Shown in pieces: positions 10,531-21,638 of a DNA stretch of 64,000 nucleotides (its first letter is position 1; the number at the start of each line of letters is the position of its first letter). Where the stretch lies: the NCBI RefSeq assembly GCF_048128805.1, contig NC_136017.1:10767807-10831806 (forward strand), read 5' to 3'. The stretch comes from Centroberyx gerrardi. Taxonomy: Eukaryota; Chordata; Actinopteri; Beryciformes; Berycidae. Under the pieces are notes generated by a model. It was given only the letters and a program-made list of their open reading frames with translations, was not told where the DNA came from and did not search any database. The position numbers were made by a program, and so were the translations under genes.

Positions 10531-13500
10531 TCATTGGCTGCCGGAGTCCTGGGCCACGCCCTCATTCTGTGGCAGACTAAGCAGTTCCTGGATCCTCTTC
10601 ACGTCCTTTGCGGTTTCCTCAGCCTGGGAGCTGACATTCAGATCACCAATCAAATCATCTGTCAGCTGCAGCCGGGCCTTCCTTTAGGATTCGAGGGAAG
10701 GAGAGTGATTGGTTAATGACAGAACATGATCTGTTACCACACATACTGTATGTAGTCAACGTGATACTCAAATGTAAAGTTCAATTTGGGTGACACATTA
10801 ACGCAGTGTGATTGGACTTCTCATGGGGGAAACAAAAGTGCGAAACATTACTAAACATTAAATTGTGCGATCTTACCATTCTGCAAGCCTGAGTTCGTAC
10901 AGCTCTCTGCGCTCTCTCCTCCTCCTCTCTCGGACGGTTTCTCCTGAGATCGTCTGCATGCCAATGATCAAGGCACCAGTGGGAAGCCTGAGCAGGAGTT
11001 AAGACCAGTTCACATCAGTAGAATACCAAGGTGCTTTATACACAATCCCCCCAGCATAGGCCTTCTCAAGGTACGATTACATTTGGCCACCATAGAAATA
11101 AACAGTTGAAGTTAGAAAGTTAGAAATAAACATTTTATACTTGTATTGCCTGAGCTCTGTTGTTTAGACCCTTTCAAATTTACCGGCACTGGATGAGAGC
11201 ATGAACTTAATTCCTAAAATGTACGGTAAAATGTAAAACCATGTGTTTGGGCAGAAGTTTCTGAGTTGTACAGTGGCTAAAAGTAACAGATGAAGACATT
11301 TCAGATTAACTTCATTCAGTAATATCTATATCATTCCTTTTGATACCATTTATTGCACAAAGACACATCAACACTACCAAGTACTTAATATAGTTCTAAA
11401 CCAGTTCCTGGTACGGCCTAACAAAACCAGCGGACAGATGCAGATAGTCAAAGCGGTAACATCCATCGCGGACACCTTCCAGGTTATCCGTCATTTCCCT
11501 CAGTGTGAGAATTCAGCTTCCAGTTTCTGTCTCTGACTAAGTCACACCCCCCACCCCACCTCTCACACCTCCACCACGCGCCAGGACAGGGGACGAGGTT
11601 TTGGGCCGCGATCTGGAGCGTGATGTGCTTTCCGATTAGCTGCCTGCTTTCATTTCGCCCCCTTCTGCCCCGGCTGCACCTGGCGTAGCCGGGGCTGGGG
11701 CTGTTTGCACACATCAAACGCTCCAGGTGGCCGGTCACTCAGGCAGACAGCGAGAGGGAGAGGAGGAGGAGGAGGAAGAGGGGGAAGAGGAGGAGGAGGG
11801 GGCGATGCTAGTATGTGGAGCCAACAGGAGAGAAGAGGAGAGGAGAGGAGAGAGTAGGGCTGAGCCAAACAGAGCTGATGATCGGAGAGACAATCCAAAC
11901 CAGCCCCTCCAGTCTGTTACAGCATCAAACACCGCTCACACTCCATCTCCATTACTATGGAGGACCAGAACTGTCATTTTAAGAAATGAATGAATGAATG
12001 AATGAATAAATGCAATAACAAGTAAAGTAATAAGTAAATCAATTAATGAATAGATAAACAAATGTAGGAATAAATAAATCAATAAATGAATTAATCGATA
12101 AATGGTAAAATAAATGTGGGAATATTTATAGAAATGCGTAAATTAATAAATAAAAACAAATAAATAGCTGACATTTTTATTTATATATTTATTAATTTAT
12201 CTATTTATTTATTGCTGCACATTCGATTTCCATTTCCTCAAGCATATGCTAATGAGGGGAGTCAGTGGGCGTGGTAATGTGTCATTAGGCATTAGTAATC
12301 GAACTAGCATTACAGATAGCTTGCTTGGTCATGAACCAGAACCCGCCCAACAGGCTGTTGCAGCGGTTGCAACTATCAAAGAAGGCGTCGGACGTGCCAG
12401 ATTGCTTGCTGTTGCTTGTCTGAAGCAGCCATTACTACAGCTACAATGCTGCAACTTGGGAGTCCTAGCGGGAGAGCATCCACTATTGGATGATCCATGT
12501 AAGGGTGCAGTGATCGATTGCACTTGCCTTGCTGTCACATGCTGTCTTGCTCTTTAGCATATGCCTGAGGAAATGGAAAAGGAAATCGAATGCCCCAAGA
12601 AATAAATGAAGGAATGAATGAATTAAATATGGTATTTATTCAGTGATTGATTGATTTTTGAAAATATTTATTAATTTACCCATTTATATAAATATTCCCA
12701 CATTTGTTTTACCACTTGTTAATTCATTAGTTTATTGATTTATTTATTCCTTTATTTGTTAATGCATTTATTTATTTATTCATGCAATTATTGTTTCATT
12801 CATTTATTGATTTATTTATTCCTTCATTTGTTAATGCATTTATTTATTCATTCATTCATTGATTCATTTCTTAAAATGACAGTTCTGGTCCTCCATACAT
12901 TACATGATCAAATTCAAATCTGCAGTTGGCTCCAAGACTGGCCAGTGGAAAAGGGGGAAGAAAAAGTGGGACAGAGAAGGAGAGAAAGGGGTTGAGGAAA
13001 GGCGAGAGGAGATGAGACGGTGTGAAACATAAGTCCAGATCAGAGTGGACTGGAATAACAGAGATGGTACAAAACAGGGAAGAGGGCAGCTGCTGCCTTG
13101 GCCTGCCTCCCTGCTCTAGTACCCAGAACATGGCCCTCTGCGGTGCACATGAGTCCCTCTGGCACCCAGCGCAGGGTTGAGGGGGGAGGGGTGGGGTGGG
13201 GTGGGCAGGGGTGCAGCTGGGCGACAGAGGGTTGCTGGGAGGGGCGCAGCTGGCTGCCAGAGCGCCTGCTCGCTCGCTCTCAGCTGCACGGGCGCGAGGA
13301 CGAAGAACACGCGCGTGAACGTGAGCGAATGAGCGTGACGGTTAAAAAAAGATGCGCAGAGGCTTTTGACAATGGGACTCTGTGGGATGAACCCTTATAA
13401 TGTAACTCAGTCCAGTAATGAGGGTTAAAAAGCTCCATAACCAGGTGGAAATTAGAGTTTGGTTGAAATTGTTGAGGTCTATTTTCAAGTAGTTAAAATT

Positions 13501-13734
13501 CAGGGTTACAGGTGAAATGTTTCAATTCAACTAGCATTGTAGAGGGCAGAGCAAATGTTTTATTTCTCCATCCTCTTTTGACGTTGACTGTTAGGTGGAC
13601 CAGGGCATGTAAAATGACCTGATGCTTGTGGAAGCATGAGCTGGCCTTACCCCAAGACTGCTCCGATGACTGAGCCTGCCACCAGTCCTCCCAGGCCCAG
13701 GTTTAGTCTGAAAAGGCCTCCAGTCACAGCTGCT

Positions 13735-13771
<37 letters not shown>

Positions 13772-16337
13772 AATTTTATCTTCATCACTCATAACTCTTG
13801 GATGTTGGGATATGTATGTGGAACAAAATTTTCCATATGTATGTGGAAAATTGGTTGTACAGGATTTCTGCAAGACAGCAACATATATTTTAAACCTTTA
13901 CTTAACCAGGTAGTTGTCATTTAAAATCTCTTTTTCCAAGACAGCCCTGACCATGAACGCAGCACCGATGCCAAACATTAAAATTGCAGGCAGACAACGC
14001 ACAGCAACCAACAACAGGTGTGAACTGTGGAGCTGCTCAGTAGCCAACAGTATATCACTGTGTTTGCACTGGGTGGCTCCCAGGTGGAAATGCGTGGAGC
14101 TGTGTGAATGTGAAGCGGCCTTGTTGTGACAGAGCGATGCGTGCTCACTCGACTTTCCCCGGATGAATAAAGGTTTAAAAAGAAAAAAAAAAAAGGTGTG
14201 ATCGGTCTCCATTGAAGCCCCATGTGACTCACCTCCAGCTGCAGCATAATGGCTGAGGGTGTACTTGTCTCTGTACACAGACAGCCCAGTGCTGACAGAA
14301 CTAGAGAGGGAGGGGTGGAGTGAGGGGAAGGGAGAGGACAGACAGATGGATGAGGGAGAGAAAGAGAGAGAACACAAAGTTAGGCAGGAGCCAGTGTAAC
14401 AGTTTAAAAGGTACGATTATGTCACGTCATATTCCAGTCAGTGGCATTATCACTGTCCAATTAGCTGAAATATTGCTATTTAGGCTAAAGCATACTAATA
14501 CCACATCGAAGCACGTGGTTTTAGCTTCAGCCCTGTTCTGAATGTAGTTTGAGTAAATCCAACCTAATCAAACTGTCCAGCATTTGCTGTTTTGCTTACT
14601 TGAACAAGGTGACGAACGCAGCCACTCTCCAGCTCCACCTCCATCCGTATCTCACAAAACCCCGGATAGCTGCGTTATGGGCCGAGCGCTGATGCAGACA
14701 GAGAAGACACACAATCATTAAGGCACTGCTTATTATCACAATGCTATAACTACAAGTCCTGCAGGCTGCTTCTGAGCTGGAGGCAGTCTAGTCAAAAGCA
14801 ACTACACGAAAACATATACTGAAAAGTGGAAACACACACATACTGTAAGAAACGAAGCCGGGTTTATTTTTTTATTTTAACATTGGTGTTAATGGAACAT
14901 ACACACACTCTCACCAACTTACCACTGCGTCCACACGACTGGTGTAGATCTGCGCCTGGTTGAGCTGAATAAACCTCTCCTTGGCGTGGCGAGCAGCCGG
15001 CAGGCCTCCATATATCAAGCCTGCTAGTGCAGCGGCTACACTGCTCTTTATCACATTGGTCAGCTCCTCTGGATACTTCTGAGTCGCACTACAGGGAGAG
15101 AGGACATACAGAGCGTGTTTCATTTAAGAAACAAGTCTATGTCTTATTTCTGAATGTTTACACAATATTATGGAAAGTAATTGTAATAAAATGAGTAAGG
15201 GAAAGCTGTGGTTAGAAATATGCTGAATTCACCATCCACTTTCACTAATTTACCAGCCAGACAGATTTTTGGAGTAGAAAAGAACTGTTCAAATGCTGGA
15301 TGGCTGGTTAGAGTAGACAAACTTACAGACCACCGTTATAATTTGTAAGCTCTAAACTGGAGGCAGTGGGCGTGTTTGAAGGAAAAGTCCACACCCTCAG
15401 ATACTTGTCGCGTTATTTTGTGATGTGATGTTTTGTGTTGTAATTTACTTTTTTGGTGTACCCACTTTCCCTCAACCTGCCACGTCTTCTACTTCAGTTA
15501 GTGATTTCCTACATTTCCCAGAATAACTTTCGACAACCCCCAAAGAATAGGTCTGAAGAAAAAAGAGAGAGTTGTTACTCAAAATGCAACATGTCTTGTG
15601 GCTGTATTGTATTCTGGTCTATTGAGGCTGCAGTCAGTGGAGAAACTGGTCTCTCTGCCTCTTCTACGATGGATTTCTCCCTGTATGATTGTTGAACGTT
15701 GGTGCAAAATAGTGAGTCTAGAAAGAAGCCCTTACTGTTTGATTCTGAGGGACTGACACCAAAACCTGACGTATACATTTATGTTTTAGACCCAGAAAGG
15801 GGCCCTAACACTGCAAGGTACATCACAAATAACTGTTTTTTTAACAGTATTAAAGTGTTTTAGGGTTTCATTTAATTGAAAGAATACGATGGAAGCAAGG
15901 TGATAAAACAGCGTCACAAGAATAGAAGTCAATAGAAATGAGGCTAATCAAGAGCAGCAGCAGACTGATGATGAACCACGAGACACTAACTCTCTGTCAA
16001 AGAGGTCCTTGATGCGGTCCCATCCTGTGTCTGGGAATTCTGGCTTGCCCATGTGCCTTGGCATGGTGCTGGGGATGGGGATGGGTGCGGGAACAGGACT
16101 GGTGGAGGAGGAGGAGGAGGGAAACGAGGAGGAGGAGGGCATCTGTGCGGGCTGGGCAGCGGCCACATCAGCGGCCACATCAGCTGCGTGGACCCTGGGG
16201 AGTAGGAAGCAGAAGGACGGGGGCCTGGCGGTCTGGATGAGGCCCTGCAGGAGCCCGGTGCTGAGCGCGCCCCGGGGGCCTGAATCTGCCTGCCGTCTAC
16301 ACAGGGCTCGGCCCACTCCGGGCCGCTCAGGATGCAT
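10531..16337 (-). CDS. timmdc1: Timmdc1 (C3orf1), complex I assembly factor of the inner mitochondrial membrane
   Basis: Coding exons are 16337-15991, 15088-14923, 14688-14600, 14300-14233, 13729-13651, 10987-10877 and 10681-10531. All junctions keep phase and total 336 codons plus TGA. TIMMDC1 is a Tim17-family multipass protein needed to build the membrane arm of respiratory complex I. Family landmarks are [12 protein letters not shown] (about 102-113), [20 protein letters not shown] (first helix), [33 protein letters not shown], the Gly-rich [20 protein letters not shown], then the basic [19 protein letters not shown] tail. The human protein is about 285 residues; the excess here is an Ala/Ser/Pro-rich N-terminus encoded by the first coding exon, so the true start could be a later Met. 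The first donor is GTTAGT rather than GTAAGT. Intron 6 holds a 942-bp foldback transposon, and the acceptor of the 13729 exon abuts a (TG)n tract. Identification is firm; only the start is open. Confidence 0.93.
11956..12897. mobile_element. 942-bp foldback DNA transposon, non-autonomous, 6-bp target duplication
   Basis: Left end TATGGAGGACCAGAACTGTC and its continuation CATTTTAAGAAATGAAT recur inverted at the right end. The two arms stay homologous for roughly 230-270 bp through degenerate AAAT/GAAT repeats and a shared GTGGGAATATTTATA block. A second inner inverted pair (CATTCGATTTCC...CATATGCTAA) brackets a roughly 300-bp core near 12225-12590. Direct repeats CATTAC flank the element at 11950-11955 and 12898-12903. 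No transposase is encoded; the 103-codon frame in the core has no recognisable domain. It lies in timmdc1 intron 6. A 6-bp duplication would fit Dada-type elements, but superfamily is uncertain. Confidence 0.85.
13737..13769. repeat. (CA)n microsatellite next to a timmdc1 splice acceptor
   Basis: On the coding strand it is (TG)n, separated from the exon starting at 13729 by only GAGAGCAG, so it occupies the position of the polypyrimidine tract. Confidence 0.9.
13880..13960. repeat. Probable fragment of an interspersed fish repeat in timmdc1 intron 5
   Basis: TTACTTAACCAGGTAGTTGT followed by AAAATCTCTTTTTCCAAGAC resembles a sequence common in teleost introns. The open minus-strand frame across it is not an exon: the flanking timmdc1 exons join in phase without it. 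Confidence 0.35.
15560..15870 (+). repeat. Dispersed repeat family A, copy 2
   Basis: Matches copy 1 (1940-2240) over the GGTCTCTCTGCCTC to TTGTTGAACGTTGG block, and copy 3 (35500-35935, inverted) over AAAATGCAACATGTCTTGT, TCTATTGAGGCTGC and TGAGTCTAGAAAGAAGCCC. It is located in the intron between the first two timmdc1 coding exons. Confidence 0.75.
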
Positions 16338-17135
16338 CACGCTTCAGCTGGCGTTGGGCTGCTGCAGTGGAGAAGCACAAACACATGGCAGTGGGTTGGG
16401 ATGTTGCACTCGCTGCCTCTTCTCATACTCCATCCTCAAAACAAATAGCCTCCAGGCGGATGTAACGCTGCCAGGGCAACATGGGCTGTCCAACTCAACA
16501 GCTGTTAAATGGTACAGCCCTATTAAGACACACTGGGCACACTTTAAGGGAAGTAGGGAGCTTCTTCTTGATAACACTAAGCAGCCTAATGTGTTATTTT
16601 TAGATTCAACTGGCTTTTCCAATAACACGTTAACAGTTAATTGCCTTGCTGCTAACTGCCAAGAGGTCTGTTGTTCTAACATCTCATTTGCAAGTTAGTG
16701 TCTCCTTTCCCTGCTAACTGTTAGATAAATATTTATCTAACACCCTGTAACAAGCATAACTGACATATCGTTCCTCATGAAGCTTTGACTGAAAAAACGA
16801 CTTTAAATGCAGTCAGCTGCAGTGTTGACAGTCTCCTTGCTGTCACCTGTCAAATGTGACTGGTTGTGACATAACGAGCTAGCATTAGCGTCGCGCCTGT
16901 CCGTTTTTAGTAAGCAGAGATCAAATTGATTTTGTACTCTCGAATGTGTATTTTTGGTTACAATACTTAGTATATGGGTTGGTAAACCTGTTAACATACT
17001 GTGGATTGACTGTGTCTGAGGACTCTTCGTTCAAATGTTGCGGGATAAAGGAAAGAATCATGTCTGTCCGATAATGGACGCTTACGTTAGCTTGCTAGCA
17101 TGCTGTCAGGCTCTATCACATAATAAACAGCTTAC

Positions 17136-17240
17136 CAGCAGGCGGCGCGGTGCTCCTCTACAGTGAGCCGCTTGTTGTAGGAGTCACAGCAGCCGCAGTG
17201 CACATTATTCCCAGTCAGTGTCTAAGTTTCTGTATTTCAT
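17136..17240 (-). other. timmdc1: 5' untranslated exon of timmdc1 with short upstream ORF
   Basis: A CTG/GTAAGC donor ends at 17136 and the next exon is entered at a CAG acceptor before 16347, ten bases ahead of the start codon. The exon carries an ATG at 17205 opening a 15-codon uORF that stops at 17158, so it does not extend the main frame. Sequence just above (17240-17350) is the likely promoter. The left boundary (transcription start) is not determined. Confidence 0.6.
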
Positions 17241-19529
17241 TAATGCCCTTCTGTGGTGTCTGTCTCACTGGTGACTTTCTACCATCCTACCGGCTTACTG
17301 ACCCTTGAACTTGGCCAGTGTCGGCAGTTGTACACAGCAAATATGAAAACAGCGCCGCCCCTCGGTGGAGGACTGCTCTAAATTCAGGCCTATCTTATGT
17401 ATTGCATTGCTAAGTGTGTTACCGACTACAAATGGTTTGATCAATCTGAGTGATTCAACAGTGTGGTTTTGCATTTATCTACAGCGGTTCACAATATTAC
17501 ACCTAATAATTTATACCCTAGCCTACTGGTGTTTTGAAAACTGCAAAAATATGATAATAAGATGCCATGCAGAAAGGACTGAGGAAGACGTTCCAGGAAA
17601 TAACTCAGGTGGAGGATATCGTATGAACAACCAAACAGTTTAATGGTATAAAACAATGCTGTGCAAGCCATGACCACAACCTAAATGCCATACTTTGACC
17701 AGGTACATGATCCCAGCTTTTTGGTCAAATCAACACAATAAAGTACCATCCACACCACACTTCATTACAGTAAAACAAAGAGTGTAAAAAATAACATGGC
17801 CTTACAACAGCGAGAATCTGCTTATTCACAGTGTAATGCGAATACTATAACATATTCAACATTTCTGTACCATTATACCTCACTTTACATCTCTTAAATC
17901 CAACACAGACTCTCTTCAAACGTTAAAACGTGATGAGTGTTTCTTGGAAACTCTGCATGTCAGAATAAAACATAAGCTGGTTACTCTAGAGTCATTATTG
18001 CTTGCTGTCGGCACTTAGTGTAGAATGAATAGATAATTGCTGATCATTGCTTAGTGTTTTTACGTTACACAGCATATGGCAGAGTGCGCCCAAATACAGA
18101 CATTGACAGTAATGTTGCATTGTTTGCACTTAACAAGTGAATCATACAGTATATGGATATTTTGTTGTGTTCAACCTTCAACTATTGGTAGTGGAACATG
18201 GTAAGTTTGCTAGAGATTTTCCAGTTGCTCACTAGAGGGCAGTGTAGCAATGCTGATGTCTTGTGTAAGTTTTATGTTCAGTTTAACAGTCTGTGAACAT
18301 AAAATTCAATGTGTATCACAGATTACTTGAAACAGACATCAGTTGAGTTTCAGGCAGAGACGCTTGGGGTTTATGGTGAGTAAGATGAATAATATGGCCA
18401 GGTTACGCTATTCTGCGTGAGGGATGCACCGGTAACACTTTCTCCACCAAGTACGTAACATATAAAGTCTGCCAATAAAGAATCAATCTGGTCCATTACA
18501 TTTACTGAACAGTATGGATTCTGAAGATTAGATCAGGGTTACAGCACAGCTCTCCATCAGATATATCCAATATTCTTCTGTGTGAACAAGGCAGAAAATC
18601 TAATTCTTCAGTTCCAATAAACTATTTTAGACTGGTATCAGCATGACAGCAAATACCAGTATCAGCATCGGTGCATCTTTTGTCTGTATTAATTAAATCT
18701 TGATAGAAATAATATCTCAAATAACGTTTGTAAAGGTGTCAGAATCAAACATCTCATCCTGCTATGATACAATTCTAGAGATCAAAATTAGAGTTTTTAG
18801 GCGTGTTCAAAAGGTCACAGGTTCAAGACCAGTAACAGCCAATTTGTATCCATCAAACACCTGTTGAAGTGTTCTTGAGCAAGGCACTGAACCCCAGCCG
18901 TCTCACTCGCTGCAAGTCACTCTGGATACGAGTGAAAATTTTAAACTTGGCCCCAGATTGCCTCTCCCATACAAGTTTGAGAATCCACATTTTGTTTCCC
19001 AGAGGCTTTTTGTGAGAGACGCAATTTTTAACGTAGACGACACAGTTCTTTACATTGCACGTTAATGGTTTCAATGAACCATACCAACAAGGTAAATCTA
19101 TTACCTAGTACACTATTCCCCAAAAAACGAGGTGTTCGATTTTCGTATTTCAAAACACTACTCCCTCATACAACATTACAACATAGAAAAAAGAAAAGAA
19201 AGAGTCAAAACACAGCTCACATGGATGTTGCTTTACACAGCAAGCATCTAAATGGGAGCTGCTTTTTGTTTTCCACAAGAGAATAAAAATCACTGAATCA
19301 CGCTGGAAAAAAAATGAATTATTCCTTACTCCTCTAGTAAAACTAATCCCACCGTGACAAGGCTTTAGACTGCTACTTGGTGCTTAAATTAGCTAAAAAG
19401 AAAATGTGTAGTGTGATTTCAACGAAATGGGATGTCAACATGAAGACATGACTTGAAGAAACGGCTCGTTACAGACAGTTAGTGTGCAGCGATTACATTC
19501 ATGATCTCTTCACTACAGCAGCCTCTCAG
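17241..19529. other. Spacer between timmdc1 promoter and poglut1 stop; poglut1 3' UTR lies at its right side
   Basis: No exon is supported here. It includes a SINE-like fragment at 18790-18900 (GGTTCAAGACCAGTA, then TTGAGCAAGGCACTGAACCC). I found no clear minus-strand AATAAA close to the poglut1 stop, so its 3' end is open. Confidence 0.5.
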
Positions 19530-21588
19530 TTATAGCTCTGTCCTACTGGGTCTGTGGGTGATCTGGTTGCAGTTGCTGTTTCTTTCGGGTTTGTAGTTGA
19601 GCAGCCGGCTGAACTCGGTGAGAAGTCTCTCCCAGTAGCAGGAAACGTCTTCCATACGCAGGTGGTCCAGGATGAATTTCTGGCCTCTGTATGGAGGGAG
19701 AGAAACAGAAAGCGAGACTGACATTGGTTAGGTTACTTACGTGTGTGTGTGTGTGCGCGTGTGTGTAAGCCACTTAGTATGCCGTCGTGACTAGAAATTT
19801 ACAGACTGTGTAACTGCAGCACTCGTGTTTTTCACCTAGAGCCATCCTGCATGTGTGCTAGATTTCCATCAAAATTCAATCAGAAAAATTGGATCCGTTA
19901 CCTTGAGGCAATCTCCTGTGCGATGGCATCGTTTTCTTTGACAAACTGCAGTAGTTCCCTGGACAGACAGGAGAGAGCATCAGAACATGTAAGGACACTT
20001 TAACATTCACCATATACACAAGGATGATCGAGACAAGGCCTGAGTGTCGTTACGATTTTTTTTAATACTGACACTGGTGCCAATACCAGTTCTAAAATGA
20101 TGCTTTTTGTGATACCTTTCTTTGTTAAATAAGGGTGCATTTCATTATGTAGAGTAAATTATTATCTATGCAATATTTATACATGCCATCTGCTTTACTA
20201 AAAAAATTCAGGCAAACCTTAATGATGTCTGCAATAAGTGCTCATAAACTAGAAGAAAATTTGAGCTCTGAAGAGTAGGCATCAATTTTTGATACTCGGC
20301 CCTAAGTGATACAATATGGAAATAGGAATCCCCCTCCCAAATCATAAGAATGTCCTTGTTAGTAGTAGCCTATACTGTGCAGCTATACTATGGCACGCTG
20401 TGTGGAGTCATCAGAAAGTAAGGAGGAAAGAATTAGAGGTTACATTAGCACTTGCTTTTACTCTCAATGAAAGTTTACAAGAATACCAAACACTTTTCAA
20501 ACCAAACAAGGCATTTATAAAGACAATTTCAACACATTTCTCCTCCATCAGATACTATGGAGTGGGGAGAGACCGAAAGACATGCAACTACACAAGTCAG
20601 GTCTGAACCGGTGACGTCATGACTGCACAGTATACTTAGTCTGCTAAGCCAACTGAACACCCCAGACAGGTTAATCTGATTAATTAAATCCACCTAGGTA
20701 CATAAACCCCAAGAATGAAAGGATACTACTGGAGATCAGCAGACATAACTGAGGAGAAGAAGGTGAGGTGAGGTACCTGACATCAGAGAGGTCCTGCTGG
20801 ACTGGTATGTAGTGGACCCAGGGCTTCAGCTGGGGGTAGAAGAACTCCTGCCACTCCTCCCCGACGTGGAACACAAGCGAGCCGCAAAGGAAAAGGTGCT
20901 TGAGGCGGAAACTGGCCGCCACGCCCCGGAAGTTGAACAGGTATCTGCGTGGAAAGAGACAGAAGAGGAGCTGAGTTTTGTGAAATTAATTTCTGGTTGA
21001 AACATCTTGCTGGGGCGAGACATAACGTGTGATGGGATTGTGCAAAAGCTAAAAAACACTTTGCACATAATCTTGAGCAGTCACAAATTCCAGATTGGTC
21101 AAAATGAATAAATTACAGCCGTCAGGACGCAACTTGGGTGTCTTAGGAAAAAGAAACAGGGTTTTTGGGTTTCAACACCCAAAAATCCACTGCCATACCA
21201 TTATGCCACTCCTGTCATAGGTGTATGATATGTGTAAAATTAGCTAGTGACTGAAAAAGTCATTTTTTATTTCATTGTGACTTTAAGGGCTTTATTGTCC
21301 TTGTTGTAAAGTACAGAGTCATGGGTGGGTAGACTTCTCATGGATATGCCAACGATTAGAGATGATTGGCTACAACATGCATGTGAAGCTAACCATGAAT
21401 ATCAGTGCATGCACAGTTGATTGTATTACATGGCTCAATGACTCTTACATAATGTGTGTCACAGGTTTGATGGAACAGTGTGAGCTTAGTCAATGATGTA
21501 TCAGTGAGCTTAACTGTATGACATTAGCATGATGCTTTTGTGAACTTTAAGCCCAGATGGAAACGATATACTGAACATTCAAATATTT

Positions 21589-21638
<50 letters not shown>

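Noticed and set aside
12246-12557. 103-codon frame in the core of the foldback element
   Set aside because: No domain, atypical composition and short; the element is too small to encode a transposase.
13898-14377. 159-codon minus-strand frame through timmdc1
   Set aside because: It spans one real exon (14300-14233) but the rest is intron; the flanking exons join in phase without it.
16009-16698. 229-codon plus-strand open frame
   Set aside because: It is antisense to the first timmdc1 coding exon and runs on into its upstream intron; translation is low complexity and the minus-strand reading matches a known family with correct splice phases.
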